Shown: positions 1 to 9,974 of the stretch, one piece after another | Numbering within the stretch: the stretch's first letter is position 1 | Layout of the letters: every line of letters starts with the position of its first letter | From: Corythucha ciliata | Lineage: Eukaryota > Arthropoda > Insecta > Hemiptera > Tingidae | NCBI GenBank assembly: GCA_038030265.1 | Contig: CM075942.1 | Span: forward strand, 38,778,751 to 38,842,750 | Direction of reading: 5' to 3' | Length of the DNA: 64,000 nt | Program-made: the position numbers and the translations under genes | The notes under the pieces: generated by a model | What the model was told of the DNA's origin: nothing | The model's input: only the letters and a program-made list of their open reading frames with translations | The model's database searches: none

Positions 1-428
1 GTGGTGGGGGTGGTCGTTCCGGTGTGGAAGTGTAAAAATACCGTTGAACTTCACTAGTTCATCTTAGCGCTCTAAAATTCGACTCAATAATTTAATGTAA
101 CGAAAGCCCTGGGTTCCATTGAGATTTATCGAAAACTTTGATGGGGTGGGGGGGTTGAAATGGGGGATGAAATTTTTAAAAAATCGCTTTGATTCACACG
201 TTTAGGTATTATAAAATACGGCACAAAAATTTAAAATAACAAAGCCCTTGGAAAACTACAGAAACTTTTCGACATTTTTGAAGGATGGTGGTGAAAATAG
301 AGGAAGAAGTTCGGCTTAATGAATAAATTATGGTATCAAAATTATTACTTCTGGGACGGCTTAGGGTATCCGTATACGTAATGAAATGCACTCTTTCCGA
401 CCGCCAGCTGCCGGAGCGAAATTTTTTT
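1..428. other. unassigned left edge
   Basis: No gene is recognised. Bases about 384-430 share a short motif (GCCAGC-GCCGGAGCGA followed by T-rich sequence) with the centre of the full-length palindromic B element near 46950-46990, so this may be a scrap of that family. The rest is AT-rich with no readable coding. Confidence 0.3.
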
Positions 429-590
429 TGACCTGTTTTTGTTAGCACTAAACGATTTTTGCGAATAAAACTTAGTGCGCTGAGCGCCCTGTAGAAGATA
501 AATATGTAATCGCTTCTCGCCTAATTGAGGAGAATTCTATTAATGACCTTCGAAGAAATTATGTGTGGTGCACGGGAGTGAAACTTACAC
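429..590 (+). repeat. repeat X, copy 1 (left part)
   Basis: Matches 25763-26050 over its whole length except that the 142-bp palindrome found there (25811-25952) is absent, so this copy shows the uninterrupted site. One frame reads IASRLIEENSINDLRRNY from about 509; two related peptides occur in the copy at 25.9-26.3 kb. The origin of the peptide is not recognised, and other parts of the frame contain stops. It may be a decayed transposon gene. Confidence 0.7.
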
Positions 591-796
591 GTAAGAAAAT
601 AGCGGAACGAATTTTAGTTTGGTCGCCATTCACTGGAAGCGCTAAAGGTTTTTTGAATTACATTTTAAAGATACCCCGCGGTCAGTTGGGCGAATAAATT
701 TGTGAAACTTTGCATATCCACTCCATTCACTCCAAGCTGACGCTGTCGCTGTCACTTTTGAGACGTGTGCGAAATTGAGCGAATTCGATTATACAT

Positions 797-1272
797 ATAT
801 GTCGCATCCACTTGGCGAAATTGTCCACTTCATGAAATGAATGTCCATTTTACGAAGTGGCACCACTTGCCGTAATTTTAGAAAATTACGACATCTGGAC
901 AAAAAAATATCCATTTCTTGAAAAGGAAATCGCGTTTGTCCAGTTGCTGAAATTAAGCTTCCCTACTACAAGTGGGTGCACAACGTCATTTTTTAGCGGG
1001 TTTTTGAGTGCTCAATAAAATAACTTTTTTAAATAAAACAAAACTTGTTTAAGCATCAGAGATTCCTCACTCATCCATTTCACGAAAAGGATAAAATTGT
1101 GCATCCACTTGCAGCAAGGAAGCTTGATTTCAGCAATTGGACAAACATGAATTCCTTTTCAAGAAATGGACTATTTTTTTGTCCAGATGTCGTAATTGGC
1201 AAGTGGAGCCACTTCGTGAAATGGACATCCATTTCGTGAAGTGGACAATTACTCGACATGGATGCGACATAT
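797..1272. mobile_element. palindromic MITE, family D
   Basis: The ends are inverted copies starting ATATGTCGCATCCA, and the two arms stay complementary through most of the 476 bp, meeting near 1020-1040. The arms carry iterated variants of a CCA-TTTC-GAA-TGGA word in both orientations. One further arm lies at 29991-30300. There is no coding capacity, so this is a non-autonomous element. Confidence 0.75.
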
Positions 1273-1847
1273 AATATTAATTATTTTTTGCCACGAAAAA
1301 TGTATCGTTCCTGGATGTTCGTCGATGTATGAAGCTGGTGGCCTGATCGGTTTTTTTCGAATTCCAAAGGATGGCAGGTTCGCTGATTTTATTTTTCTAA
1401 AATTTAGACGACAAGTTTGTGGTTTTATTAACGCATACATTTGTGTCTCTGAGGAAGTCAAGTTTTAAAGAAATAAATGGGTATTCAAGCAAAACTTTGG
1501 TTTTTCAATTATCTGTTTCTGTGAATATTCAAGGCTGGACTGGAAAATGTTCATCTCATACATTTTATTAGTGCATTTCCTCATTTTTTAAAGAAAAATT
1601 CCTCGTTTTTCAGAAAAAAAAAATTGGATGGTTTAATTTGAACTTGAAACTACGAAAGTGAAAAATAAAGGGAAACGGAAAAAGGGAATGTAGAAGGGGA
1701 AGGGGGTTCAGAAGATCCCCCCCGTACGTCGCATGGTCCATCGAAGGTTCGGTCGCTATTCACTTGGATCGTCACCGTCGCTCGAAATCGGCCTCACTTT
1801 TTTCCTATTCAGATTCTTCTCTATAGAGTATTAAACCGCTCCCAGGT
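1273..1847. other. unassigned spacer
   Basis: This stretch separates two parts of repeat X that are adjacent in the copy at 26 kb, so together with family D and flanks it appears to be inserted sequence. It contains a purine-rich stretch near 1655-1700 and no recognised gene. Confidence 0.3.
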
Positions 1848-1974
1848 GTGGTGGGACCGGTGGGGAAACTTAATTTTTTTCGAAGTCTGCGCCCCACTAC
1901 TGATTCTTGCGAATCAAACTATGACACCCTTTATGAGACAAATATAACATAATTGCTTCTCGGCAAAGTTTTAA
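1848..1974 (+). repeat. repeat X, middle part
   Basis: Collinear with 26041-26173. The match runs directly up to the TTAA at 1971-1974 and resumes at 4549, on the far side of the piggyBac-like element. The copy at 26 kb is therefore a pre-insertion version of this site. Confidence 0.8.
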
Positions 1975-2149
1975 CCCTTAGACGCATAGTGTCGCACCGG
2001 TGAGACATAATGTTTTTTTTTTTGCATTTTCCTGCGATCTAGGGGCGAATGTACTGACTAAATCGTGTCATTTGAGTGTTACAACTTACAACTTACAACG
2101 GCTGTCGGGTTCGGCTTAGCTTATCTCTCGGAGTACGACTCCCAAAAGC

Positions 2150-2222
2150 GTCTCCGTGGCGCAATTGGCAGCGTGCTGGACTGGTAATCCAGAGGTTGCG
2201 GGTTCAAATCCCGCCGGGGAGC
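2150..2222 (+). tRNA. tRNA-Thr(GGU)-like gene
   Basis: A cloverleaf can be drawn: acceptor GTCTCCG with CGGGGAG, D arm beginning GCGC, anticodon stem CTGGA/TCCAG around loop CTGGTAA (anticodon GGT at 2183-2185), and T stem GCGGG/CCCGC around TTCAAAT. The internal A box (TGGCGCAATTGG) and B box (GGTTCAAATCC) are good, and a T6 polymerase III terminator follows at 2225. Oddities: the first acceptor pair is G-G, the DNA encodes a CCA, and GGU is an unusual threonine anticodon in animals, which normally use AGU. It lies inside a piggyBac-like element, so it could be a working gene, a pseudogene or the head of a SINE. Confidence 0.7.
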
Positions 2223-2224
2223 CA

Positions 2225-3470
2225 TTTTTTCTCGAAACTCGAATCGTGTTGGGCTATGCCCTTCCATCGTCGTCAATTAAGCGTTCAAAACGTTAGCCTT
2301 ATCAGAAAGCGAGCTCGCGGTCACCTGGGTCCAGCTCAGGAGCACAGGTAAGATATATTAGCGCAATTCATTCAAAAAATGCACTATTGGTCTCGCCCTG
2401 ATGGTCGCATATATGGGTTGTGATACTTTTTTTTCACGTTTCAGAACCCCTAGAACACGAATCCGAGGTCGGTTCGATTATATGTATGTATATATAGGGT
2501 GTTTCGCAACCAGTCGTGAATACTGAAAGAGGTGATAGAACAGGTGATTTAGAGTCGATATTGTTCTTTTCGACTTTTTCGAAAACCCATTTTCGAACAG
2601 GTTCTATCTTAGAACAGGTTCTAAGATAGACATCGTCAAATTTAGGATACATTTTCAAAATTTACAAATGATGTTGATGTTTCTATGTCTCCATCATTTG
2701 TGGACAAAATGGTACACGGGCTTCAGATTTAGGCGAAACGTTCCAACAAATAGGAAACAAAACTGTAACTGTCGCCCAAGAAGCTGCATAACTACATTGA
2801 TCTTGACTATAGGTATAACTATAGTTTTAAACATTTTGTCTTTTATAGGACGAAATACGTAGGGCAATACACCAAGGGCGTAGTTCAGTCTTCTTTTCGG
2901 CCTCGGAGCTACAAGAGGCACTTTGTCGTGGCACCATCGCTCAGGCAAAATTAGGCCGAGTACTCAAATGGATCAAACTAAGTGTAGGCATTATTATTCG
3001 GTTTGTTCCTACGTACCCACCCGTTGAAAACGTTCAGAACCGTTCGAAAATCATTTTTCCTTTATAAAAATCAAATCCATTGCGACATACTAACAGGTAA
3101 TGATTCTCGCACGAATCCGAAAGAGTTAATTTTGGCATAAATTTGACGAGCTTTATCTTTGAAACTACGATATCTCCGAATCTCGCTTTGGACTCGTTTT
3201 GTCGGAAATGTTGTCTAATTTGAAAAGTTACTTCGTAGTCACTACCGAAAACAGGCTGATTTTAAAAAAAATTGCCAAAACCCCCAAAAAGTTCAAAAAT
3301 GTCGCAGTTTTTCTATAACTTAAGGGTGATCCCGAGGCCTTTCGAGGTCAACAATTGGTACACGTCATACCTACACCACCACAGACAACATGAAACCAAA
3401 AAATCATCTACCCTAATTATTGCAACCTGACCCCCCTTTTTGTTTCTTATTTTACTGGACTATCATAAGT
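2225..3470. other. interior of piggyBac-like element, unassigned
   Basis: There is no recognised gene. A short open stretch at about 2850-2990 follows a good acceptor-like TTTTATAG, but the only plausible upstream donor would make an intron of about 36 nt, too short to trust. A terminus-like AGGGTGTTT word lies near 2497. Transposase sequence upstream of residue GGVDL has been lost. Confidence 0.3.
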
Positions 3471-4140
3471 TAGAACGATACCAATCAATTATGAATGAAA
3501 AGGGCCCCTGGGATCGTAAAGATAAATAATAAACACATGGGTGGAGTTGACCTCATGAATAGCCATCTGGGAAGATTCCATATTAGAATAAAGTCAAGGA
3601 AGTTGGTACCTTAGGCCCGTATTTATGAACGTTACTTGAACCTTCCTTGAGTCAAGGAACCATTGAGATCAGTTTTTACCACAATAAAATCATCGTTCTG
3701 AATAATTTCAAGGGTTTCTTAACGTCAAGGAACGTTCAAAAATACTGGCATTAGACTATTTTTCCATATGTTGGATATGGCAGTTATAAATTCGTGGTTG
3801 CTTTTTAAAAGAGCGTTGCAGCAAAGTAGCATGGAAGCGACGAAGAAGAATCCAATGACCCAGAAAGAATTTCGCATAGAGCTGGCACAGACTCTATGCC
3901 AACTGGGCAGAAAATACCCCAAGCGCGGACGGCCATCATCAGCGGAAGAGGCTGTGAAACGGATGAAGAAAAGTGCCTCATCTCTGCCGCCGAAAAAAGT
4001 TATAGAGGATTGTGTCGACCATTTCCCGATTTTTCACGAAAAAAGAAACCGGTGTAAGATGCAAGGTTGTACAGGACATACCGTGATAAAATGCTCAAAG
4101 TGCAAAGTTATGCATAAACCCCCCCAACAGAAACTGTTTT
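3471..4140 (+). pseudogene. piggyBac transposase C-terminal fragment
   Basis: Shown in the sequence: an NKHMGGVDLMNSHLGRFHI stretch (about 3517-3580) with the conserved late aspartate region of piggyBac (DDE_Tnp_1_7) transposases, then RLFFHMLDMAVINSWLLFKR (about 3752-3815), then a cysteine/histidine-rich tail, DCVDHFPIFHEKRNRCKMQG, ending in CSKCKVM (to about 4120). The tail is the zinc-finger region typical of the family. A one-base shift near 3604 and an inserted 137-bp MITE (3614-3750) separate the two blocks. N-terminal and central catalytic regions are absent, so it cannot be active. Confidence 0.85.
3614..3750. mobile_element. 137-bp MITE with TTA duplication
   Basis: The ends are inverted repeats, GGCCCGTATTTATGAACGTT on the left and its imperfect complement on the right, flanked by TTA at 3611-3613 and 3751-3753. 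It sits inside the transposase relic, whose reading frame resumes on the other side. The 3-bp TWA-type duplication suggests mobilisation by a PIF/Harbinger-type transposase. The same ends bound the larger element at 28055-29550. Confidence 0.85.
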
Positions 4141-4548
4141 TACAATTTTCACCATTAACGTTCATTGCTTTTGAATTATTGTGTGATGCATACTAGTCGG
4201 AATCGTTTTTTCTATTTAGTTTATTTTTTATTGTTCCTATTCGTTCTTTTTTCATTTTTTAATGATAATTTTAAAAATGTTCTATTGAATTCCTGCAGAC
4301 CAACGGAAACCTTTGTCACGAAACAACGTAGGAAAATTAATGTCGCACCCAGCTGACATCATGACTTGGCGGGATCCGATTGTACTTGAGTAATGAGTGC
4401 CCCACCTCCCATGATGTCACACCAGTGCGACTTGCATATGTTTCAACATAGCTTATCAACATCTGAAGTGGGATTTTAACTTATTTTTCTGATAATCAGC
4501 GCACCTCAATTTATTCCCCTCCCCCCACTAAAAACATGAAACTAAGGG

Positions 4549-4600
4549 TTAAATTTAAAATTTGATATCAGCGTTCCACTCAAAGTCATATGGATTATGG
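4549..4600 (+). repeat. repeat X, right part
   Basis: Continues the match to 26170-26210 immediately after the piggyBac-like element, including TTTGATATCAGCGTTCCACT. The match fades after about 4585. Confidence 0.75.
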
Positions 4601-4776
4601 ATTACAAGTCGCGTCGCTTTTGATAAGGCACGTTCCTGAAGCATTTTGTGAAAATCGATCCCGACAGAGGCGCTGCAATTTTTACTTCAATTACGAACAA
4701 GCTTTCATGAAAGGGCGTAGGTTTTTAACTTTTCTCCGGGGGGCTTCTGCTCTCAAATTTGTTAAAAATTTGTAAT

Positions 4777-5092
4777 TAGTTCGTTCGTTTGTCGTCCGGA
4801 GCTGCTCTGGACTGCACGAACAGTCCGAAAAGCGTTATTTTGTAATCCCGAACTACACTGAAAGCGTTCGTTTGTCAAACCTCGGACTGTTCAGTGCAGC
4901 ACTATCTACACTGAAAAATTAGGAGGAGCTTGCTGCTCGAAATGTTATAACCTGCTCTATAATTACCTTTTGTCAACATTTCTGATTGGGAAGCGGGAAT
5001 AAGTTATAGAGGTAACGATTTTGCTACCGTTAGGTTAGACGTCAATTCCGGACTGCTCGAACTACACCTGCACCACTACACTGAACGAACTG
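4777..5092. repeat. dispersed repeat H, copy 1
   Basis: Roughly 315 bp shared, in the opposite orientation, with 31365-31713. Diagnostic words include TCCGGAGCTGCTCTGGACTG, GGAGGAGCTTGCTGCTCGAA and ACACTGAAAGCGTTCGTTTG. No coding. Both ends carry GTTCGTTCGTTTGT-like words in inverted orientation, consistent with a non-autonomous DNA element. Confidence 0.7.
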
Positions 5093-5198
5093 TGGTTTAA
5101 ACACCTAGGAATACGTGATCGGTTACTGTCGACTCGTCTCGGCCCTTGACCATTTTTATGCAGGATGTTCCGAATCAAGCTCGCACAAATTTGTGGAT

Positions 5199-5960
5199 GA
5201 ATGTAGACCTCATTTGCGACCGAAATCATCATACGCACCATGGTCCGAAAATCAAAACCCTTCGAGATATGATTTTTCGAACGATTTTTAAGGCTTACAT
5301 TTTTCTTTTTTTTTTTTTTTTGGTGATGGATTCGGAAAGAGCACACTATTTTCTGTCTGGATTAGCCATTTTCGACAGTCGTTAACTATGTTATGTATCC
5401 TTAAATGCGAATCAAAGTCGTTCGAGTCGTGGATTTTATTTTTTTCGAAAAAAGTCAAGTCCCCGTTTGTCCACACTAAATCTGAGTGTACGGACAACCC
5501 GTGATTCAGAAAAATTTCTTGAAAGTGACCTTTAGAAAAATAGTCATAAGCGTTTTCTTAGTTGTCTGGTGATTTTTCGTCAGAAATGACGATTTCTTAG
5601 AAAAAATGATTTTTCTCTTCAAAATCGCTTGTTTTGAGCTTAAAAAATTTGAACAAAATTAGTTTTGTGGTTTTGGACAAACGGGGACTAACTTTTTTTG
5701 AAAAAAATCCACGATTTGCACGACTTTGAGCCAACATAAAATAGTTAATATCCACCGCAAATGGCTAATTCTGGAAGGGAATAGTGCGCTCTTTCCGAAG
5801 TTGCAAAAATGCAAATTGAAAGCGATTTTCTCGCATTTAGTTAAAAAAAGTGATGTAAGTAAGCCATGAAAATGCGTTAGAAAAATCATATCTCGCAGGG
5901 TTTTGATTTTCGGACCATGGTATCGGGTGATTTCGGTCGCAAATGAGGTCTATTTTCACC
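5199..5960. mobile_element. palindromic element, family B, both tips missing
   Basis: The arms run from ACCTCATTTGCGACCG near 5209 to its complement near 5945, with the centre near 5610-5640. Sequence matches the complete B copy at 46152-47612, but the terminal CAGGGTGG segments are missing on both sides. The right end breaks straight into an R2-like fragment. Poly-T at 5304-5320 interrupts the left arm. Non-coding. Confidence 0.75.
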
Positions 5961-6290
5961 CAGTGAAAGTGAAAAGTCCGAAGAGCTGAGGGCTCCTACA
6001 GCGTTTCGAAGGCGGGAACCATCGACGGATGTGTTCTTCCCAACGATCGTGAATCGGGAGCCGAGCGCGGCCTGCTCAAGACCGTCGACGATGGCGTTAT
6101 GACGGCGCTGGTAGAATGACGAGTGAGGGAGGCAGTGGTCGAGAACATGCGCCAGGGACTCTATCGGGCATGAACGACGGCGTTTAGATTGTCTAAGTTC
6201 CCTGGTTGTAAGGCCCTCCCGTTCACAAACTGTCAACCCGTGGACGTGCGTCTGTAGAAGTGTGGAGCCTGTGAAACCTATGAAAATGTT
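5961..6290 (-). pseudogene. R2-like non-LTR retrotransposon, C-terminal fragment
   Basis: The minus strand reads KRRRSCPIESLAHVLDHC followed by FYQRRHNAIVDGLEQAAL. This is the arrangement of the cysteine-histidine motif and the RRH-N/D-V block just after the reverse transcriptase in R2-type elements. It is more GC-rich than its neighbours. Only this C-terminal part remains. Its left edge abuts the truncated B palindrome, so either it inserted there or a deletion joined the two. Clade assignment is from motif memory and is uncertain. Confidence 0.55.
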
Positions 6291-6436
6291 TATTTTTCTA
6301 GGGAATAAATTAGTTTGGTTGCATAGACTCCACAGACGCTTGGCACATGCAGAACTTATGAACGTGGTCAAAAAAATATTTTTTCAAGTTACTGCAGCTC
6401 ATTTCACTAAAATTGAATTTAAAAATAGTAATTATA

Positions 6437-6590
6437 CAGGGTGGAAGGAGATAAGTGTGACCAAAAAAATTGGGTGAAAATAGACCTCATTTGCGACCGA
6501 AATCACCCGATACCATGGTCCGAAAATCAAAACCCTTCGAGACATGAATTTTCTAACGAATTTTCATGGCTTACATCACTTTTTCAGTCT
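6437..6590. mobile_element. family B element, single left arm
   Basis: Begins with the complete B terminus CAGGGTGGAAGGAGATAAGT directly after TA (6435-6436), and follows the arm of the 46152-47612 copy to about 6580, where the match stops. Truncated copy without a partner arm. Confidence 0.75.
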
Positions 6591-7864
6591 ATTTTATCCC
6601 ATCTGGGGAAGCGCCAAGTCCAGGGTACTTCGGGTTCACCCATAGCCCTCACTTTCTGAAGGTATTTCCTGTTACCGAACATATGCGCAACGGGCTTTTG
6701 TTTCAGTCTTTATGTCATACTCCATTGCGAGGGTTGACAGTGGTTTTTGATACCACGTGTGCTGCAAGGAAGTAATCTATTTTGGAAGACGTGATTAGGA
6801 ATGGCTTGAGTCGTATCCAAGTGGTACTTCTACTTTGTTCTACAGTTCCGGGAAGCTCAACTGAAAAAAAAAGGTTTTATTTTATCGGTTACGATTTTGA
6901 TGGATGGGAGTTTGAGGATTTATGGGAAGGTGCTTATTGGGGGCTTGGGTAAGCGCCCGTTTTTAAATTTAATACCCAGTGGGTATTATCCGTTTTGCAT
7001 CTCTAGTACAGTATAAAGACTAACCAGGTTGGTGGAAGCCAAACAGCAGTGATTCAGGAGCTGGTGAACATTTATTAGTAACGAAGATTTTCTTTCCGGA
7101 GTGATTTCGTAGTCCTCGTAGTGGAACGATAGCACGAACTCCCAACCAATGGTAGGCCCACCATGCTCTTGGCACACTCGTAAGGGATTGTGTTGTAGGT
7201 GGTTCGACTCCAGTTCTTTACAGGGGTTAAACTTTATGGAACGTCGATGATTTCGTTCGCCTGAAAAAATAAAAAAAAAATAAAATAGCTTATTTATACA
7301 GGGTGTTCAAAAAATGGAAGAGGAAAATGGAAAGGAAAAAATGGAGGAGGAGCTCCATCATGCATGCAGATCCTATTCCAGACATCGAGACATTAAGACA
7401 AAAAATAAAGTATCCGTGATGAATTGCTCGATAAGGTCCTGCACCGGTCGTTGGAAAGACGCGCACAACATTGTATCCGCCAACAAGGGAGGCAATTCGA
7501 ATTTTTTCTTTATATTAAAAATTACTTAATCCCTTTTATGTACGAAAACTTCTATGGATAACTTAATTTTAGAATTTGTAATGAATTTATTCGTGTTTTT
7601 CTAGGGGCTTTCTTTCGGAAAACCCTACCGGATCACCGAAAAGTGGAAATTTAAAAAATTCATTTTTTCAGAACTTCCAAATTTTTCTAGAAATGAGAAT
7701 CTAGAAAAATTATCCACCTATCACAATGAAGAAGAGTAATAAAACATGAGAGTTACAATTATTAGGAGCTACTCTGGTCATTAATGTATTGACTACATGA
7801 GGATGCATGTAGCGTTTTTTATAGTATGAATAGAGAAACTCTGGAAAAATTGTGGGTAAAGGGT
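6591..7864. other. unassigned spacer
   Basis: No gene recognised. A lone Tc1/mariner-style terminus, TA followed by CAGGGTGTTCAAAAA, starts at 7296 and has no partner I can see. Short reading frames here show no recognisable motif. Confidence 0.3.
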
Positions 7865-7965
7865 GGGGATGAACATGTCATATTAACGATGGTACCGTGC
7901 GCCAACTTTTCTAAAAAAATGTCATCTCGGAAAGCACCTGTTGAGCAGAACCTGTTGAGCAGGTT
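7865..7965. repeat. terminal-repeat remnant of DD41D-type element
   Basis: A stretch reading GCGCCAACTTTTCTAAAAAA followed by GTCATCTCGGAAAG resembles the right terminal inverted repeat of the related element at 44030-44202. It lies downstream of the minus-strand transposase relic, where a terminal repeat is expected. Confidence 0.5.
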
Positions 7966-8024
7966 CGTGTCGAACCTGTTGGCATCCAACTCCTCGTTCT
8001 CATCGCACACCGCACGCGTCATTT

Positions 8025-8923
8025 TCAATGAATGCCGTTTCGATATTCGAGGACAAGTTGTTCTTCATCTGAAAAAAAAAAAACAACAAAAAAAAAACAG
8101 TAAAAATCTGGTGGCGTTAAATCCGGGCTCCTCGCTGGCCACGTGACGGGACCATGGCGTCCAATCCACCGATCTTCAAAATTTTCGGCCATCCATTCCG
8201 TGATTATTCTCCCGTCCATTTGCCACCATGTTATTTTGCCTAATACCAGAGGGAATGTCGTCAAGCAGAGAATTTAAATTTTGAAGCGTTTGGAAGAAGG
8301 ATGCCGCGTTGAGACGTTGGGGAAGAATGAGGGGTACCGATCCAGACGTTTACTCGGAAGTCGTACTGGAACTTTGACTCCCTGATTCCATGAGGATATT
8401 CACGTGCCCAGATGTGTGAATTTCTAGAGTTGAAAATTCCAGTCCGCGTGAAAGTAGCCTCATCAGTCCACAAAATTCGTGACTTGAATTCGCGGTATTC
8501 ATTCGATTTCTGCTGGAACCAACGACAAAATGATGTCCTCGCTTCATAATCCCTCGGGAGCAGCTGCTGGACTTTTTGTAGATGGAATGGATTACGACTA
8601 TATTTTTTGAGAACTTTCCAGGAATGCGAGATATTCAACCTTAGCGCAGCTCTTCTCGTACTCAGGGTGGGATCATGGTCGAACTCAGACAGAATCTCAC
8701 GCTCTCTTCCACCAGTCGAGATTCGGTCTGGGTATGTCTGGCCTGAGCTAGAAGCACGTCCGGTCTGTCGCATGAAACGGTAAACGTTTGAAAAAGTACG
8801 CCTGTCAGGGAGCCTTCGTCTTGGAAAATGACGAGCGTACTGCCGCACTGCTTCGTAACCGTTTCCTCCCGCCGCACCATAAGTGTAAACCATATCGACT
8901 TACTTTTCATTGGAGCAAACCAT
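8025..8923 (-). pseudogene. Tc1/mariner-type transposase relic, copy 1
   Basis: Starts at 8923 (MVCSNEK), with a stop eight codons in. The helix-turn-helix region resembles DUF4817 (YGAAGGNGYEAVRQYARHFP). The first catalytic block is RILWTDEATF, the second aspartate lies in a shortened QMDG block, and the third region reads RSPDLTPPDF. A frameshift lies near 8262, the sequence between about 8290 and 8230 is shortened, and an A-rich insertion (8070-8099) breaks the C-terminus. Related to the copies at 18092-19222 and 42637-43687. Not functional. Confidence 0.85.
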
Positions 8924-8956
8924 CTCGCATGAGTGTCGTGGTAAGCAAAATGAATA

Positions 8957-8958
<2 letters not shown>

Positions 8959-8993
<35 letters not shown>
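8959..8993 (+). repeat. A35 homopolymer
   Basis: Thirty-five consecutive A, preceded by AATAAT. It may be the tail of a retroposed sequence on the plus strand, but no body or target duplication could be identified upstream. Confidence 0.6.
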
Positions 8994-8995
<2 letters not shown>

Positions 8996-9613
8996 TCTTC
9001 AATGTCAAATACAACACTACTGTAACGGCTTTTTTATTTCCTTAAAATTATGTGAAGGTAAATCTGTCATTCTCACACATCTGTGCCCATCAAACCCCAT
9101 AGGAAATCAGGGATCCAAGCTAGTGTAGTTGTGTCTACTTCCTGCTTCTACTTGAGACCAGGAGTGGTTCATGATCGGGACTGCGATGGAAGTGGTTCGA
9201 AACGTGCTATGCCTGGCTATCCATGCCCCACTCCACGTCAGCAGTGCTCGCTGACCAGGCGAGCACGTTACTGGTATTGATTGGAGTTTGCATACGGATT
9301 TTTACGTTTGGGAAACACTGAAATAGTTTTTTTTTTTTTTTGGAAGCTGATTTTCTTGGTCAAAATTAGCCAGAAGCTGGCATTATGATACGCCATTCGA
9401 ATGCTGACAACTTGGAGGTGTTTTTAGAGCACAGGTGCGCTACCTGCGATTTTTTTCCGTTCGTTAAAATCAACAGGATAAATTCACGAGAAATATTTTG
9501 TTTGTGCAACCAATAACTTTGACGCCCAAAATGATGGGTGTTTCAAGGAAATTCCGAAACAAAACCTATCACATCTAGAGGTAAATTTTGTGCGGAATCC
9601 AAAACTGTCACAA
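8994..9613. other. unassigned spacer
   Basis: No gene, repeat or element recognised, apart from a 14-base T run near 9328-9341. Confidence 0.3.
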
Positions 9614-9645
9614 CCCAAGTAGCAAAGTTCATTTAAAACATATTT

Positions 9646-9945
9646 TTAGAATATTATTTTCGAATATTCAAATAATATTTCGAATGTCCGCTTTTTGGGT
9701 GGTTATAAAATATTCAGAGAAAATCATTCGCAAAATATTCTTGAAATAATATTCAAAAATATTTTCTTCAAGTATTTACAAAATATTCCCTACGTAAGTT
9801 TCAAAAATATTTTCTCAAAGTATTCCCAAAATATTCTTCTGAAATATTTGAATAGTATTTTTTCGAAGTATTCGCAAAATATTCTTTTGGAATATTAGTT
9901 GTATATTTTCAATGAAGGTTTTCGTCAAAATATTCAATTTTTTTT
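9646..9945. repeat. AATATT-rich subterminal array, left
   Basis: About a dozen degenerate repeats of (C)AAAATATTC spaced roughly 20-30 bases apart, in both orientations because the core is palindromic. Mirrors the array at 11955-12195 at the other end of the candidate element. Such arrays are used as transposase binding sites in some DNA transposons; that role here is inference. Confidence 0.65.
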
Positions 9946-9974
9946 GTTTTGAAAAATCCATAAAAGGAGGCCAG

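Larger units (their letters stand above)
1975..4548. mobile_element. piggyBac-like element with TTAA duplication
   Basis: Terminal inverted repeats begin CCCTTAG (left, 1975) and end CTAAGGG (right, 4548), flanked by TTAA at 1971-1974 and 4549-4552. A related subterminal word (GCACCGGTGAGACAT on the left, inverted and slightly changed on the right near 4410-4430) supports the pairing. The copy of repeat X at 26170 runs through an unfilled TTAA with the same flanks. Inside are a tRNA-like gene, unassigned DNA and only the C-terminal end of a transposase, so the copy is non-autonomous. Confidence 0.85.

Noticed and set aside
2680..3000. Two-exon gene inside the piggyBac-like element
   Set aside because: The only donor-acceptor pair gives an intron of about 36 nt and the joined peptide shows no motif.
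7296..7320. Further Tc1/mariner element
   Set aside because: TA plus CAGGGTG is present, but the complementary end is not found nearby.
8957..8995. Tail of a processed pseudogene
   Set aside because: No upstream cDNA-like body and no flanking target duplication could be found.
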